A stretch of DNA of 64,000 bases from Umboniibacter marinipuniceus (GCF_003688415.1 NZ_REFJ01000001.1:478645-542644), one strand, 5' to 3'. Shown: positions 36,197 to 46,028, counted from the stretch's first letter. Numbers and translations are program-made. The notes: a model not told the origin generated them from the letters alone.

Positions 36197-37024
36197 TTAA
36201 CTGAGAAGCGGGTGGCTGTAGCAATGGCTGCCGAAACCCGAAATGTCCGTATTGAGGTTTTCTGGATACAACGTGACGATGGTTAAACGAGGTTCTGATA
36301 CATAGCTCGCGGGACCGGTAGCGCCAACCGTTTGATTGACCGCGAAGAAGGTAGCAAGCTCGGCGCCAACAGGAAGCTGAATACGATAACTGGCCATGGG
36401 GTCCAGTTTTGCTGCCAATTCGGCCCAGTTGGCAGGTGTATTTTGATTTTCCACAAGGCGCTGGAGAACCGGTTGGTAGCGCACATCGCCACTGATAAGC
36501 GCCTCCTGTTGAAGTGCCATAATGACCAGCGCCATAGCGTTGTCGCCCAGGGCTGATTTTCCGGCCTTAGCTTGTCCTGCAAACAGCAGATCGTAGTGAT
36601 TAGCTTGATGATTAAGGTCTTCTTCACTGAACAGCTGCCGATACAATCCCACCCAAGCACGATTAACCATCAATATTTCGCCATAACGATTTATCAGCGC
36701 GGCGGGGTGCGGATCTAGAGCCGTAACGGAACGATGCATGGCGCTGCGAAGCCATTTGTAGTTGGGGTCATTGAAGTCCACGCTAGCGACTTCAGGCGTA
36801 TAACCAGCAGAGAGCATCAGATAACAGCGGTCACGTTCTTTTAGTGAAAAGGCAGTGGCGAGATGTTCTACCATGGGGAGGCTGGGATGAGCCTTGGCGT
36901 TTTCTAAGCAGCTGATGTGTCGGGTGGAGGAATCTAATTCAAGTGCTAACGCTTCTTGACTGAATCCGTGCAGCTGGCGCCAGAATTTCAGTAGTCGACC
37001 GAAACTATTGCTATCTTTTGACAC
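36197..37024 (-). CDS. XRE-family regulator with MmyB-like ligand-binding domain
   Basis: A 275-residue regulator. N-terminal helix-turn-helix (about 6-65: LLKFWRQLHGFSQEALALEL) and a C-terminal PAS-like MmyB domain (about 90-260) with HPAALINRYGEILMVNRAW. MmyB-like domains are reported to bind fatty-acid-type ligands, which would fit the context. Start is GTG with AAGGATCT upstream. It is divergent from the DmdC-type acyl-CoA dehydrogenase (142-base gap) and followed by the acyl-CoA ligase, so it probably controls one or both. Confidence 0.88.
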   Translation of the reverse strand: MSKDSNSFGRLLKFWRQLHGFSQEALALELDSSTRHISCLENAKAHPSLPMVEHLATAFSLKERDRCYLMLSAGYTPEVASVDFNDPNYKWLRSAMHRSVTALDPHPAALINRYGEILMVNRAWVGLYRQLFSEEDLNHQANHYDLLFAGQAKAGKSALGDNAMALVIMALQQEALISGDVRYQPVLQRLVENQNTPANWAELAAKLDPMASYRIQLPVGAELATFFAVNQTVGATGPASYVSEPRLTIVTLYPENLNTDISGFGSHCYSHPLLS

Positions 37025-37165
37025 ATTAGATCCTTTTAAGAAGACTTTAAGCGCAACATTCGAGCTTGATCTGAGCTTGACCCCTCAGGTCATGGACTAT
37101 GGTATCACAGGCGCGCAGACTGCCCAATATTGAAAGTTATCCGTATTTAACGAGGAGAGAGTCCG

Positions 37166-38962
37166 ATGGCACCTATTATTTCGCAACGTGACGTAGAGTT
37201 TATGGTTTATGAATTCTTCAACTGTGAAGCCTTAACTCAGCGCGAACGTTATGCTGAACACAACCGCGAAACCTTCGATGCTACCATCGATATCGCGCGC
37301 CGTATCGCCGAAGATCAGTTCTTACCAATCCAGATGAAGCTGGATATGAATCAACCTACGTTCGACGGTGAACGCGTTCATATGATCCCTGAGCTGAAAG
37401 TAGCGCTGGATACGGTGGTTGAAAGTGGCTTAGGTGCGTCAACAGCTGATTTTGAGTTGGGTGGAATGCAGTTGCCTAACGTGGTGGCATCAGCCGCCTA
37501 TGCCTACCTTTCAGCGGCAGGATCTACCGCGCTGGGTTTCATCGGATTAACCAACGCTAACGCTAATTTGATTTCTGAGCATGGTACTCCGGAGCAAATT
37601 GAAAAATGGGTAGTGCCAATGCGCGAAGGCCGCTTCGCAGGAACGATGGCGATGACTGAGCCCAGTGCTGGCTCAGGTCTTGCAGATCTGACTACGAGTG
37701 CAGTTCGTGATGAAGACGGTAATTATCGCATTACGGGGAACAAGATTTTTATTTCCGGTGGTGACCACGAGCTTAATGACAACATTGTGCACCTCGTGCT
37801 AGCTCGTATTAAGGGCGCGCCGGCAGGAATTAAGGGGATTTCCCTGTTCATTGTGCCTAAATATATGGTGAACGAAGACGGTTCATTGGGCGATAAAAAC
37901 GACGTTAACTTGGCTGGCCTATGGCACAAGATGGGCGGTCGCGGTCATACCTCAACAACCCTAGCATTTGGCGAAGATGGCGGCGCAGTAGGCTACCTCG
38001 TAGGGGAAGAAAATAAGGGCCTGAGCTACATGTTCCACATGATGAATGAGGCTCGAATCTTAGTTGGTACTGGTGCCGCCTGTACCGCGCTAACGGGTTA
38101 TCAGTATTCTCTGGACTACGCAAAAGAGCGTCCGCAGGGCCGACTACTATCAAACAAAGACCCGCTGTCAAAGCCAGTTAACATTATTCAGCATCCAGAC
38201 GTACGTCGTATGCTGTTAGCGCAAAAGGCCTATTCTGAAGGTGCCTTCGCGTTGTGCTTATACGGCAGTGCGCTTTACGATGACTCACAAACGGCGCCAA
38301 CGGAAGCGGAGCGTTCACGCGCATCACTGTTGTTGGACTTCCTAACGCCTATTATTAAGACTTGGCCGTCGGAGTACGGTCCTAAAGCAAATGACTTGGC
38401 TATTCAGGTTATGGGCGGGCACGGTTACATGAATGAACATCCGGTGGAGATGTTCTATCGAGACAACCGGTTGAACCCCATTCACGAAGGGACTACAGGT
38501 ATTCAATCGCTTGATTTATTGGGTCGCAAGGTTCCCATGAACCAAATGGCAGGTTACCAAGCTACGCTAACGGTGATGCGTGATTTGGCCGCTGAGGTCG
38601 CAACCACTTTCCCGAAGGAGTCTGCCGACTTACTCGCAGCGATTGAAGAGTTGGATGAAGTCACCATGACGCTGTTAAAGCAAATGGGCGAACATCCTAT
38701 TGATCTTGTATTTGCTAACTCCGTTGAGTACCTCGAGATGTTTGGTAACGTAGTACTTGCTTGGATCTGGCTACGCCAAGGTGCTATTTCGCAGGAAGCC
38801 TTAGCCACCGAGAGCCATGAGGACGAACAGAATTTCTATCGCGGTAAGCTTCAGGCGATGAAGTTCTTCTTCGAGTATCAGCTGATTAAAAACGCAACCA
38901 GCGCCAAGCTGTTGAAGAGCCTTAACGCTACTACCTTCGAAATGCAAGAAGCTTGGTTCTAA
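37166..38962 (+). CDS. DmdC-type acyl-CoA dehydrogenase (598 aa)
   Basis: An FAD acyl-CoA dehydrogenase of the long form with an extra C-terminal domain, as in methylmercaptopropionyl-CoA dehydrogenase and relatives. It shows TMAMTEPSAGSGLADL (about 156-171), the GRGHTSTTLAFG region and the catalytic Glu in IHEGTTGIQSLDL. It introduces a 2,3-double bond in an acyl-CoA. The family includes enzymes for DMSP breakdown and for medium or long fatty acyl-CoAs, so the substrate is open. GAGGAGAGAG precedes the ATG. Confidence 0.9.
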   Translation: MAPIISQRDVEFMVYEFFNCEALTQRERYAEHNRETFDATIDIARRIAEDQFLPIQMKLDMNQPTFDGERVHMIPELKVALDTVVESGLGASTADFELGGMQLPNVVASAAYAYLSAAGSTALGFIGLTNANANLISEHGTPEQIEKWVVPMREGRFAGTMAMTEPSAGSGLADLTTSAVRDEDGNYRITGNKIFISGGDHELNDNIVHLVLARIKGAPAGIKGISLFIVPKYMVNEDGSLGDKNDVNLAGLWHKMGGRGHTSTTLAFGEDGGAVGYLVGEENKGLSYMFHMMNEARILVGTGAACTALTGYQYSLDYAKERPQGRLLSNKDPLSKPVNIIQHPDVRRMLLAQKAYSEGAFALCLYGSALYDDSQTAPTEAERSRASLLLDFLTPIIKTWPSEYGPKANDLAIQVMGGHGYMNEHPVEMFYRDNRLNPIHEGTTGIQSLDLLGRKVPMNQMAGYQATLTVMRDLAAEVATTFPKESADLLAAIEELDEVTMTLLKQMGEHPIDLVFANSVEYLEMFGNVVLAWIWLRQGAISQEALATESHEDEQNFYRGKLQAMKFFFEYQLIKNATSAKLLKSLNATTFEMQEAWF

Positions 38963-38980
38963 AGCTATCTTCCGCAACGG

Positions 38981-39015
38981 AGAAGGGCGTGACCAGCGGG
39001 TCTCGCCCTTCTTGC
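38981..39015 (+). terminator. Hairpin after the DmdC-type gene
   Basis: AGAAGGGCG (38981-38989) pairs with CGCCCTTCT (39004-39012), extended inside by GACC with GGTC. T run is poor. Confidence 0.65.
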
Positions 39016-39069
39016 TGAAGCACTGTATGATAACTGATCATGTTACCGTTAAGGATTGCTAGCACTACT

Positions 39070-39783
39070 ATGACCGTTTCCAAAGACAGCTTTAATGTCA
39101 TCGAGATCATTGCGCGCGGACCTTGGTTTAAAAACCTGCCCGCTAGTGCACATGAAGAGCTGGCCAAAGGCGCCAAACTTGAATTACTGAAGTCCAATGA
39201 TTACGTATTCGGGGTGGGACAGAGGACGGATTCTATCTTCTGTATTCTCACTGGTTGGGTCCGAGCATCGGTCAACTCCGCGGATGGCGATGAATTCGCA
39301 CTGACCGATTTACAAACTGAAAGCTGGGCGGGCGAAGCGTCGTTATTCAACGACAAACCACGGGTCATTGATCTGCATGTTAAGAAAGATGCATGGGTTT
39401 TAAAAATTCATCGCAGTGTGGTGAACCGTCTCGGTGAGCAGTACCCATTGATGTACCGTGATGTTGCAGCGTATCAGGTGGAGCGTGCGCGTGGGGTCTA
39501 CGAGTTGCTCGCAGGGATGTTACTGTATCCGCTCAAGTCGCGCTTGGCGGGACGACTGCTGTCCATGGCCGATGAGACCGGCCAGGTTGTCTCTGAAGGG
39601 GTTCAGATCCCTCAGAGAATGAGTCAGAGTGATTTAGCTCGCCTGTGTATGGGTTCGCGTCAGCGGGTGAATAAAATTTTACGAGAGTGGCAGAATCAAT
39701 CGTTGGTTGTGATGTGCGACGATCGTTATGTCATTACTAGTATAGAGCGCCTAGCTGAGGAAATAGAGCTTTCGGAACGCTGA
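39070..39783 (+). CDS. Crp/Fnr-family transcriptional regulator
   Basis: An N-terminal cyclic-nucleotide-binding-type beta-barrel (about 20-140) and a C-terminal winged helix (about 160-225) with SQSDLARLCMGSRQRVNKILREW as recognition region. No FNR-type Cys cluster is seen at the N terminus, so it is more Crp-like. The ATG at 39070 is preferred over 39040 because an AAGGAT lies upstream, though at a long spacing of about 13. Located between the DmdC-type gene and the GPH transporter; its targets may be these catabolic genes. Confidence 0.87.
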   Translation: MTVSKDSFNVIEIIARGPWFKNLPASAHEELAKGAKLELLKSNDYVFGVGQRTDSIFCILTGWVRASVNSADGDEFALTDLQTESWAGEASLFNDKPRVIDLHVKKDAWVLKIHRSVVNRLGEQYPLMYRDVAAYQVERARGVYELLAGMLLYPLKSRLAGRLLSMADETGQVVSEGVQIPQRMSQSDLARLCMGSRQRVNKILREWQNQSLVVMCDDRYVITSIERLAEEIELSER

Positions 39784-39917
39784 GATAATGTCCCGAAGGC
39801 GACAGATTTGCACCACTGGCACTGCTAGATTGGCAGATTGTCGAACTTGACTAAAACCCACAGGTCACACTATTACAATAAAGGCAGTCACACAATGAGC
39901 TGCCAAGAGGTTCAATT

Positions 39918-41339
39918 ATGAAAGTAACCACCAAACTGGGATACGGTGTCGGACAATTGTCTGACGGTGTAAAGCAAGCAGCGTTCAATACGTTTTTATT
40001 CTTTTACTACAACCAGGTTCTAGGCTTGAGCGCAAGTTTGGCTGGTGCCGCGGCGCTTATAGCGTTGCTGATTGATGCCATCACCGATCCAATGGTGGGG
40101 CAGTGGTCTGATCGTATTCGCTCTCGCTTCGGTCGTCGTCATCCGTTTATGGTTGCGGCGATTATTCCCTTTGGTATTGCTATTGCGTTGCTCTTTGCAC
40201 CGCCAGCGGGCTTGGACCAAACGGGGCTATTTCTCTGGATGGGTGGCTTCGCCATTGCCGTCCGAATTGCCTTAACGCTATTTTTTGTCCCGCATCTGTC
40301 ATTGGGCGCTGAGTTGAGTGAGGGTTATCATGCCCGTACCTCGCTCATTGGCTATCGAGTTCTGTTTACCTACGCTGGGATACTAGTGGTTTCTGTGCTC
40401 GGCTTTACCGTCTTCTTCCCCGCCACGGCAGTTTACGCAAACGGCCTTTTGAATGCAGAGAGCTACCCGTCTTTCGGTATCTTCTGTGCGGTATTAGGTA
40501 TGATGGCTATGTTGTGGTCGGTGTTGTCTACACGTCAGTTTATTCCGAAGTTGCGACGCCCAAGTGATGATCAAGTGAATACTACAAGCGGCGCGCTCTT
40601 TGCGGTGGTTAACGTATTCAAGACACTCAAGCAGCAATCTTTCCGCGTGTTATTTACCTCTAGTCTCTACTTTAATGCGTTGGTTGGGACCATCCAGACG
40701 TTGTTGATTTACTTGGGCACCTACATCTTTGGATTTAGCCCCGAGTACATGGGCATCCTCTCGCTATCTCTGGTTGTGGGTATTCTTTTTGCCTCAACGG
40801 TGGCGCAAGCGCTTTCAAGACGCTTTGATAAAAAGATGGCAGCAGCGATTTGTGTGTCAGCCGGTGCCGTTCTAGCGGTTAGCCCAACCATCCTTTTCCT
40901 ATTTGGTGTGTTGCAAACTATGGGTGATGGCTCGAAATTGCTGTTTATCTTTACGGTTAACGGTCTGTCGCAGGCGCTGTTTATCGGCTTCGTCATTCTG
41001 TTGGATTCAATGCTGACGGACACGATTGATGAACACTATTTAGAGTCGGGCCGTCGCGAAGAGGGCCTATTCTTTGCCGCACGTGCCTTTGCAACCAAAG
41101 CGAGCTACGGCTTAGGGGCATTCATTGCCGGTATTGCGTTAGACATTATCAGCTTCCCAAAAGGTATTGATCCTTCAGAAGTTCCTATCGAGGCTGTTTG
41201 GGCGTTAGCGTGGTTTGCCGGTCCAGTGATTATGGTGCTCTTCATTGGTACTACTTTGATTACTAACCAGTACGCCTTGGACGCCGAAACCCATAAAGAG
41301 ATTTCCGACAAAATCAAAGCGCGCGAAGCAAATAGCTGA
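39918..41339 (+). CDS. GPH-family (MelB-like) cation symporter
   Basis: A 473-residue, 12-helix transporter of the glycoside-pentoside-hexuronide superfamily. The N-terminal KLGYGVGQLSDGVKQ, LIDAITDPMVGQWSDRIRSRFGRRHP and the ESGRREEGLFFAARAFATK segment are classic motifs. Cargo is a sugar, glycoside or other polar solute, moved with Na+ or H+. It starts the segment with the 41368 acyl-CoA dehydrogenase, 28 bases downstream, an uncommon partnership that suggests a substrate such as a carnitine- or glycosyl-linked acyl compound, or coincidence. Confidence 0.9.
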   Translation: MKVTTKLGYGVGQLSDGVKQAAFNTFLFFYYNQVLGLSASLAGAAALIALLIDAITDPMVGQWSDRIRSRFGRRHPFMVAAIIPFGIAIALLFAPPAGLDQTGLFLWMGGFAIAVRIALTLFFVPHLSLGAELSEGYHARTSLIGYRVLFTYAGILVVSVLGFTVFFPATAVYANGLLNAESYPSFGIFCAVLGMMAMLWSVLSTRQFIPKLRRPSDDQVNTTSGALFAVVNVFKTLKQQSFRVLFTSSLYFNALVGTIQTLLIYLGTYIFGFSPEYMGILSLSLVVGILFASTVAQALSRRFDKKMAAAICVSAGAVLAVSPTILFLFGVLQTMGDGSKLLFIFTVNGLSQALFIGFVILLDSMLTDTIDEHYLESGRREEGLFFAARAFATKASYGLGAFIAGIALDIISFPKGIDPSEVPIEAVWALAWFAGPVIMVLFIGTTLITNQYALDAETHKEISDKIKAREANS

Positions 41340-41367
41340 GCGCTCATAGCGAATATTAGAGGTAGCA

Positions 41368-42513
41368 ATGTTCCGCGCAGACGCAGAAGAACTCAATTTA
41401 TACCGTGACATGGTTGGCCGTTTTTTAGAGCAAGAAGTGGCACCACACTACGAGGCCTGGGAGAAAGCGCACATAATGCCGCGTGAATTTTGGGGCACTA
41501 TGGGCGAAGCAGGTCTGCTTTGCGTGGACATGCCTGAGCAATACGGTGCAGCCGGCGCTTCTTTCGATGTCTGCCAGTTAATTCAGATTGAGATGTGCAA
41601 ACGCGGCTACCTTGGCTTGGGTACTGCCTATGGTATTCACACCAACATCGTAGCACCTTATATTCTTAATATTGGTAATCAGGCGCAACGTGATCAATGG
41701 CTGCCCAAGCTCACTACCGGTGAGGTGGTAGGCGCGCTGGCAATGACCGAAGCTGGTGCCGGCAGCGACGTTGCGGCAATGCGAACCACTGCCGTGCGTG
41801 ACGGTGATGAGTATATTCTTAATGGTTCAAAGATCTTCATTACTAACGGTATTCATGCCGATCTCGTCATTGTTTGTGCTAAAACAGACCCTGGTGCCGG
41901 TGCAAAGGGGATTTCTCTCTTCCTAGTTGACGCCTCGTTACCTGGTTTTGCTCGCGGTAAGAAGATTGAAAAAATGGGTCAGCACTGTAGTGATACCGCT
42001 GAGCTATTTTTCGAAGACATGCGTATTCCAGCCAGTGCATTATTGGGTGAAGAAGGTAAGGGCTTTGTTCATCTTATGGATGAACTGCCGCGAGAACGTC
42101 TTGGCTGTGCTACTCAGGCCATCAGTCATGCGGAGGGAGCCCTGCAGATCACCAGTGAGTACGTTCAGGAGCGCCACGCCTTTAAGCAGCCCATTGCAAA
42201 ATTTCAGAATACCCGTTTTAAACTCGCTGAACTAAAAACTGAACTCGAACTCTGCCGTGCGATGTTGGAGAAATACGAAGCCAAGTTTTACGCGGGTGAG
42301 ATGACCGTGGATGAAGCGGCGATGCTAAAATTGGCAGCAACCGAGATGCAGCTTCGTATGGTTGATACGGGTGTCCAGCTCCATGGGGGCTATGGCTACA
42401 CGGACGAATATGTCATTTCACGTTTCTATCGTGATGCGCGTATCCAGACCATCTACGCCGGTTCGTCCGAGATTATGAAGGAAATTGTGGCGCGATCCGT
42501 ACTGGGCAGATAG
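41368..42513 (+). CDS. Acyl-CoA dehydrogenase (381 aa)
   Basis: A standard acyl-CoA dehydrogenase. It carries MTEAGAGSDVAAMRT near residue 127, the SDTAELFFEDMRIPA segment near 207, QLHGGYGYTDEY, and the catalytic Glu in IYAGSSEIMKEIVARS near the C terminus. AGAGGTAGCA precedes the ATG. Cotranscribed with the GPH transporter by spacing. A convergent SDR gene follows after a perfect 10-bp hairpin (42579-42603). Confidence 0.93.
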   Translation: MFRADAEELNLYRDMVGRFLEQEVAPHYEAWEKAHIMPREFWGTMGEAGLLCVDMPEQYGAAGASFDVCQLIQIEMCKRGYLGLGTAYGIHTNIVAPYILNIGNQAQRDQWLPKLTTGEVVGALAMTEAGAGSDVAAMRTTAVRDGDEYILNGSKIFITNGIHADLVIVCAKTDPGAGAKGISLFLVDASLPGFARGKKIEKMGQHCSDTAELFFEDMRIPASALLGEEGKGFVHLMDELPRERLGCATQAISHAEGALQITSEYVQERHAFKQPIAKFQNTRFKLAELKTELELCRAMLEKYEAKFYAGEMTVDEAAMLKLAATEMQLRMVDTGVQLHGGYGYTDEYVISRFYRDARIQTIYAGSSEIMKEIVARSVLGR

Positions 42514-42578
42514 TGTTCTTATACCCGGCGCCGCTACATGATTAACACGGCGAAGCGCCTTAGTAGGTAATGAAGGTG

Positions 42579-42603
42579 AGCCGCTAGAATCAGTCTAGCG
42601 GCT
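42579..42603. terminator. Bidirectional hairpin between convergent genes
   Basis: Perfect arms AGCCGCTAGA (42579-42588) and TCTAGCGGCT (42594-42603), 5-base loop, in the 106-base gap. T runs are missing on both strands. Confidence 0.6.
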
Positions 42604-42619
42604 TAGCGTGAGGGTAATG

Positions 42620-43468
42620 TTATTCTTGGTCTTTAGCTTCACGCTTACGTCTGGCTAATACACCTTTCTCAAAACCAAATAGCTTTTCGTAACTGCCCGG
42701 GAACCACCGCACAAAGCGATCCATCCAGCGAGCATCTTTGCCCACAATGATTCGTCGTTTGTTTTTGAGCATCCCGCCGATGATGATATCTGCGGCATCC
42801 TCGGCAGTGGTAATCGCCGCCTTTTCGAAGTCCTTGAGGAGTGCGGCTTTGCCGTTCTTGAGAGAGGCTTCGTTGACCCGAGAATTTTTAGCGATCGCCG
42901 TCTTGATGCCGCCTGGGTGAACCGCAGAGACGTTGATTGGAGTGCCGGCCATTTCCATCTTCAAGGCTTCCGTGTAACCGCGAACCGCGAACTTGGATGC
43001 GTTATAGGCACTTTGTAGCGGCAATGCGAGCAGGCCAAACAAACTAGAAATATTCACTATGTGTGCATCATCGGACTTTCGCAGGTAGGGTAGAAAAGCG
43101 TCACAGCCATTGACCACACCCCAAAAGTTGATGTTCATCAACCACTCGAAATCGCTTCGTTTCATATCTCGAACGGCACTGACAAGTGTGACGCCGGCAT
43201 TATTAATAATACCGTCAACCTGTCCGAAGTGTGCTTCCGTGGCCGCGGCAAACTCGGCAAAGTCTGCCTGCTGGGAAACATCTAAGTTGAAGCAAAAACA
43301 CTCGCCACCCAGTCCACTAATCTCGGCCTTTAAGTCTGCTAGGCCTTGATCATTAAGATCGGCGGCAGCAATTTTTGCACCGAGCTGGGTAAGTTTAAGT
43401 GACAAGGCTCGGCCGATACCAGAAGCGGCACCCGTCACCGCAATAACTCGGTTCTCAAAACTGTTCAT
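42620..43468 (-). CDS. Short-chain dehydrogenase/reductase
   Basis: A 282-residue SDR with the NAD(P)-binding TGAASGIG (about 13-20), NNAG, and the catalytic YNASK (Tyr-x-x-x-Lys) around 158. It oxidises an alcohol or reduces a ketone. It follows an alpha/beta hydrolase gene by 42 bases on the same strand; together they may convert an ester to a carbonyl. The C-terminal tail is basic (ARRKREAKDQE). Confidence 0.9.
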   Translation of the reverse strand: MNSFENRVIAVTGAASGIGRALSLKLTQLGAKIAAADLNDQGLADLKAEISGLGGECFCFNLDVSQQADFAEFAAATEAHFGQVDGIINNAGVTLVSAVRDMKRSDFEWLMNINFWGVVNGCDAFLPYLRKSDDAHIVNISSLFGLLALPLQSAYNASKFAVRGYTEALKMEMAGTPINVSAVHPGGIKTAIAKNSRVNEASLKNGKAALLKDFEKAAITTAEDAADIIIGGMLKNKRRIIVGKDARWMDRFVRWFPGSYEKLFGFEKGVLARRKREAKDQE

Positions 43469-43510
43469 ATTTTAGAATCTCTATTTGTCAGTGAAAGCTC
43501 GGTGGCTTTG

Positions 43511-44398
43511 TTACTTTGCATTGTGGGCGTGTGCAGCAGTTAGCTCAACCAGCCTTGTCCACATGCTAGGAGGTAAGTCGTGCCCCCAATTTTCAATAAT
43601 TTCTATTTTGGCGCCGGGAACGGTGTTCGCTACGTCAATCCCGCCTTCAACATTGACCAACGGATCAACGTCTCCGTGAATAACCAAGGTAGGCGCCTTG
43701 ATCCGTGCAAGCCAAGGTGTTCGCGCTGGGCCAGCCACAATGGCACTGATTTGTCTTAAGATTCCTGCGGCGCTCATTCCGTGCGTTAACACTCGAGTGA
43801 TATGCGCGTCTAAGGCCTCGCCATCTAGCGGATGCTCAGGTGTCGTTAGCAGCGCCGCTGACTTCTTTTGAAACGCGATGATGTCAGGTAGCTCATTTGA
43901 CGCAGGTTTAGTGCGCAAGTGTGCTGCCACATCGGGGCGTGTGCCAGGGAGTCCCTTTTTCCCGGATGTAGACATGATCGAACTAAAGCTGAGCACTTTG
44001 TCCGGATGTTCTGCACACAACAGCTGGCCAATCATGCCACCCATTGATACGCCAATGACGTGTGCCTGGTTTACCTTTAATGCATCAAGTAAACCGGCCG
44101 CATCATTAGCCATGTCCAATAGGGAATAGGGTGACTTTGGGCGTAACCCTAACTTTAATTTGATAATCTGCCAGGCTATGTTTGGTTTGCCTAAACTGTC
44201 CATCAGCTGAGATTTGCCGATATCTCGGTTGTCAAAGCAGATGACGTAGAAGCCTTTCTCTACCCATTGGGCAATCATTTCCGGCGGCCAAGCGGCGCTG
44301 GACATACTTAAGCCCTGAATTAACAGCAGCGCAGGGTTTTCGGGGTTGCCGTGAGTCTCGTAGTAAAGCGAGACACCATTAGACTGAATTTTAGACAT
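43511..44398 (-). CDS. Alpha/beta hydrolase
   Basis: A 295-residue cytosolic hydrolase. The nucleophile elbow GVSMGGM carries a Ser near residue 117, the Asp is in HGDVDPLV and the His is in ENWGHDLPP. It resembles carboxylic-ester hydrolases acting on small or medium acyl esters. AAGGTGTAAC precedes the ATG. First gene of a two-gene unit with the SDR. Confidence 0.88.
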   Translation of the reverse strand: MSKIQSNGVSLYYETHGNPENPALLLIQGLSMSSAAWPPEMIAQWVEKGFYVICFDNRDIGKSQLMDSLGKPNIAWQIIKLKLGLRPKSPYSLLDMANDAAGLLDALKVNQAHVIGVSMGGMIGQLLCAEHPDKVLSFSSIMSTSGKKGLPGTRPDVAAHLRTKPASNELPDIIAFQKKSAALLTTPEHPLDGEALDAHITRVLTHGMSAAGILRQISAIVAGPARTPWLARIKAPTLVIHGDVDPLVNVEGGIDVANTVPGAKIEIIENWGHDLPPSMWTRLVELTAAHAHNAK

Positions 44399-44798
44399 AC
44401 GTTACACCTTGTTATTGGGCATCATTATAGCGGTGACTTTGAGATCTACACAGGCTAGCTTATTCAATCAGAAGCGAATGTCGCTTGCGGGACATAGCCA
44501 CTGAGGAGATCACCTCCATGATAGGAGAATATCAACTAAATTGTTGGATAATCGAAGAATTTAGCACCCGATAGAAACCACAGTGATGCTCGAGGTCAAT
44601 AGCCGCTATTATATCGTCATTATCCTGCTAAGTACCGAGGCAGTAACCTCCTCGTTAAGGTCAAGTGGGTCTGAACGGCAAGGAATCCGAGTCCCTGACT
44701 GTATGTTCAAGGGGAGCGCCATGCGTCATACGAACATGAGACTAGAAAGCGGTGCAAAGAACTTTCATTACATTATAAGAACAATAGAGGATTGAACG
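44399..44798. other. Intergenic region, 400 bases, no supported gene
   Basis: It separates divergent alpha/beta hydrolase and acyl-CoA dehydrogenase genes, so it should contain both promoters. I can see only small inverted repeats, for instance TGTC with GACA near 44481 and GGAG with ACCTCC near 44510. A 70-codon frame at 44583-44795 has no ribosome-binding site and is probably chance. An unannotated small RNA cannot be excluded. Confidence 0.5.
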
Positions 44799-46028
44799 AT
44801 GGATTTAGGAATTACCAACAAGCTGAGCCCTATTCTGGAAAGTGTTACCCACTTTATACAGCACGAGGTTATGCCGCTTGAAGCTGAGTTTTGGCAAGAG
44901 TTGGATAATGCGCCATCGCGCTGGGTTCATACCGCCCGAATGACGGAAATTCTGGATGGACTGAAAGCAAAAGCGCGAGCTAAGGGATTATGGAACTTTT
45001 TCCTAACCAATAGTGACCACGGGCCGGGATTAACCAATGTCGAATACGCCTACCTAGCGGAAGAAATGGGGAAGTGTACCCTAGCCGCGGAAGTGTTTAA
45101 TTGTAACGCCCCAGACACCGGTAATATGGAAGTCCTGCACAAATACGGTACGCCCGCGCAGCAGGCTGAATGGCTGGAGCCCTTGATGGCCGGTGAAATT
45201 CGCTCGGCATTCGCTATGACCGAACCCGAGGTAGCCTCCTCCGATGCCACCAATATTTCTACCATTGCCCAGCGTGAAGGCAATGAATGGGTGATAAACG
45301 GTGAAAAGTTCTACATTTCCGGAGCGGGTGATCCTCGCTGTAAGGTGATGATAGTGATGGTGAAAACCGATCCCGATAATCCTAATCGCCATCTTCAACA
45401 GTCACAAATTTTGGTACCGATGGATGCGGAAGGGGTAGAAATCGTTCGCCCAATGAAGGTGTTCTCTGATGATGATGCGCCCCACGGCCATATGCACATT
45501 CGTTTCAACAATGTCCGCGTACCCGCTGAGAATATTATTCTTGGTGAGGGGCGAGGCTTTGAGATCTCTCAGGGGCGATTAGGGCCTGGGCGAATCCACC
45601 ACTGCATGCGCGCCATTGGCATGGCAGAACAAGCTTTGGAAATGCTGTGTACGCGAGCCCTATCGCGTGAAGCCTTCGGTAAGCCGTTAGCCTTCTTGGG
45701 TGGCAACATAGACATTATCGCTAACGCTCGGATGGACATCGATCAAGCGCGTCTACTCACACTAAAGGCCGCTCATGCCATGGACACCATGGAGATGAAG
45801 GAAGCCCGCATTGAGATTCATAAAATTAAAGTCGTTGCGCCAATCATCGCCTGTCGAATTATCGACGAAGCGATACAAATGTACGGCGCGGCTGGTATCT
45901 CGCAGGATCACCGGCTTGCTGGCATGTACCACCATGCTAGAACCTTGCGCTTGGCGGACGGGCCGGATGAGGTTCATCGCCTAGTAGTTGGCCGTGCGGA
46001 GCTTAAAAAGTACCAGCGAAAGGCCTAG
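44799..46028 (+). CDS. Acyl-CoA dehydrogenase, ACAD11-like (409 aa)
   Basis: An acyl-CoA dehydrogenase of the branch resembling ACAD10/11, with FNCNAPDTGNMEVLHKYG, MTEPEVASSDATNI (about 146-159) and C-terminal LADGPDEVHRLVVGR near residue 386. The motif GPDEVH replaces the usual Glu-containing loop of classic members, typical for this branch. First gene of a five-gene plus-strand series (MaoC, SDR, thiolase, quinone oxidoreductase) that forms a complete acyl-CoA degradation set. Confidence 0.9.
   Translation: MDLGITNKLSPILESVTHFIQHEVMPLEAEFWQELDNAPSRWVHTARMTEILDGLKAKARAKGLWNFFLTNSDHGPGLTNVEYAYLAEEMGKCTLAAEVFNCNAPDTGNMEVLHKYGTPAQQAEWLEPLMAGEIRSAFAMTEPEVASSDATNISTIAQREGNEWVINGEKFYISGAGDPRCKVMIVMVKTDPDNPNRHLQQSQILVPMDAEGVEIVRPMKVFSDDDAPHGHMHIRFNNVRVPAENIILGEGRGFEISQGRLGPGRIHHCMRAIGMAEQALEMLCTRALSREAFGKPLAFLGGNIDIIANARMDIDQARLLTLKAAHAMDTMEMKEARIEIHKIKVVAPIIACRIIDEAIQMYGAAGISQDHRLAGMYHHARTLRLADGPDEVHRLVVGRAELKKYQRKA

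Noticed and set aside
35994-36224. 76-codon minus-strand frame between the XRE and ligase genes
   Set aside because: Overlaps the XRE gene end, no ribosome-binding site evident, composition unlike neighbouring proteins.
44583-44795. 70-codon frame in the gap before the acyl-CoA dehydrogenase
   Set aside because: No ribosome-binding site, no recognisable features; likely chance.
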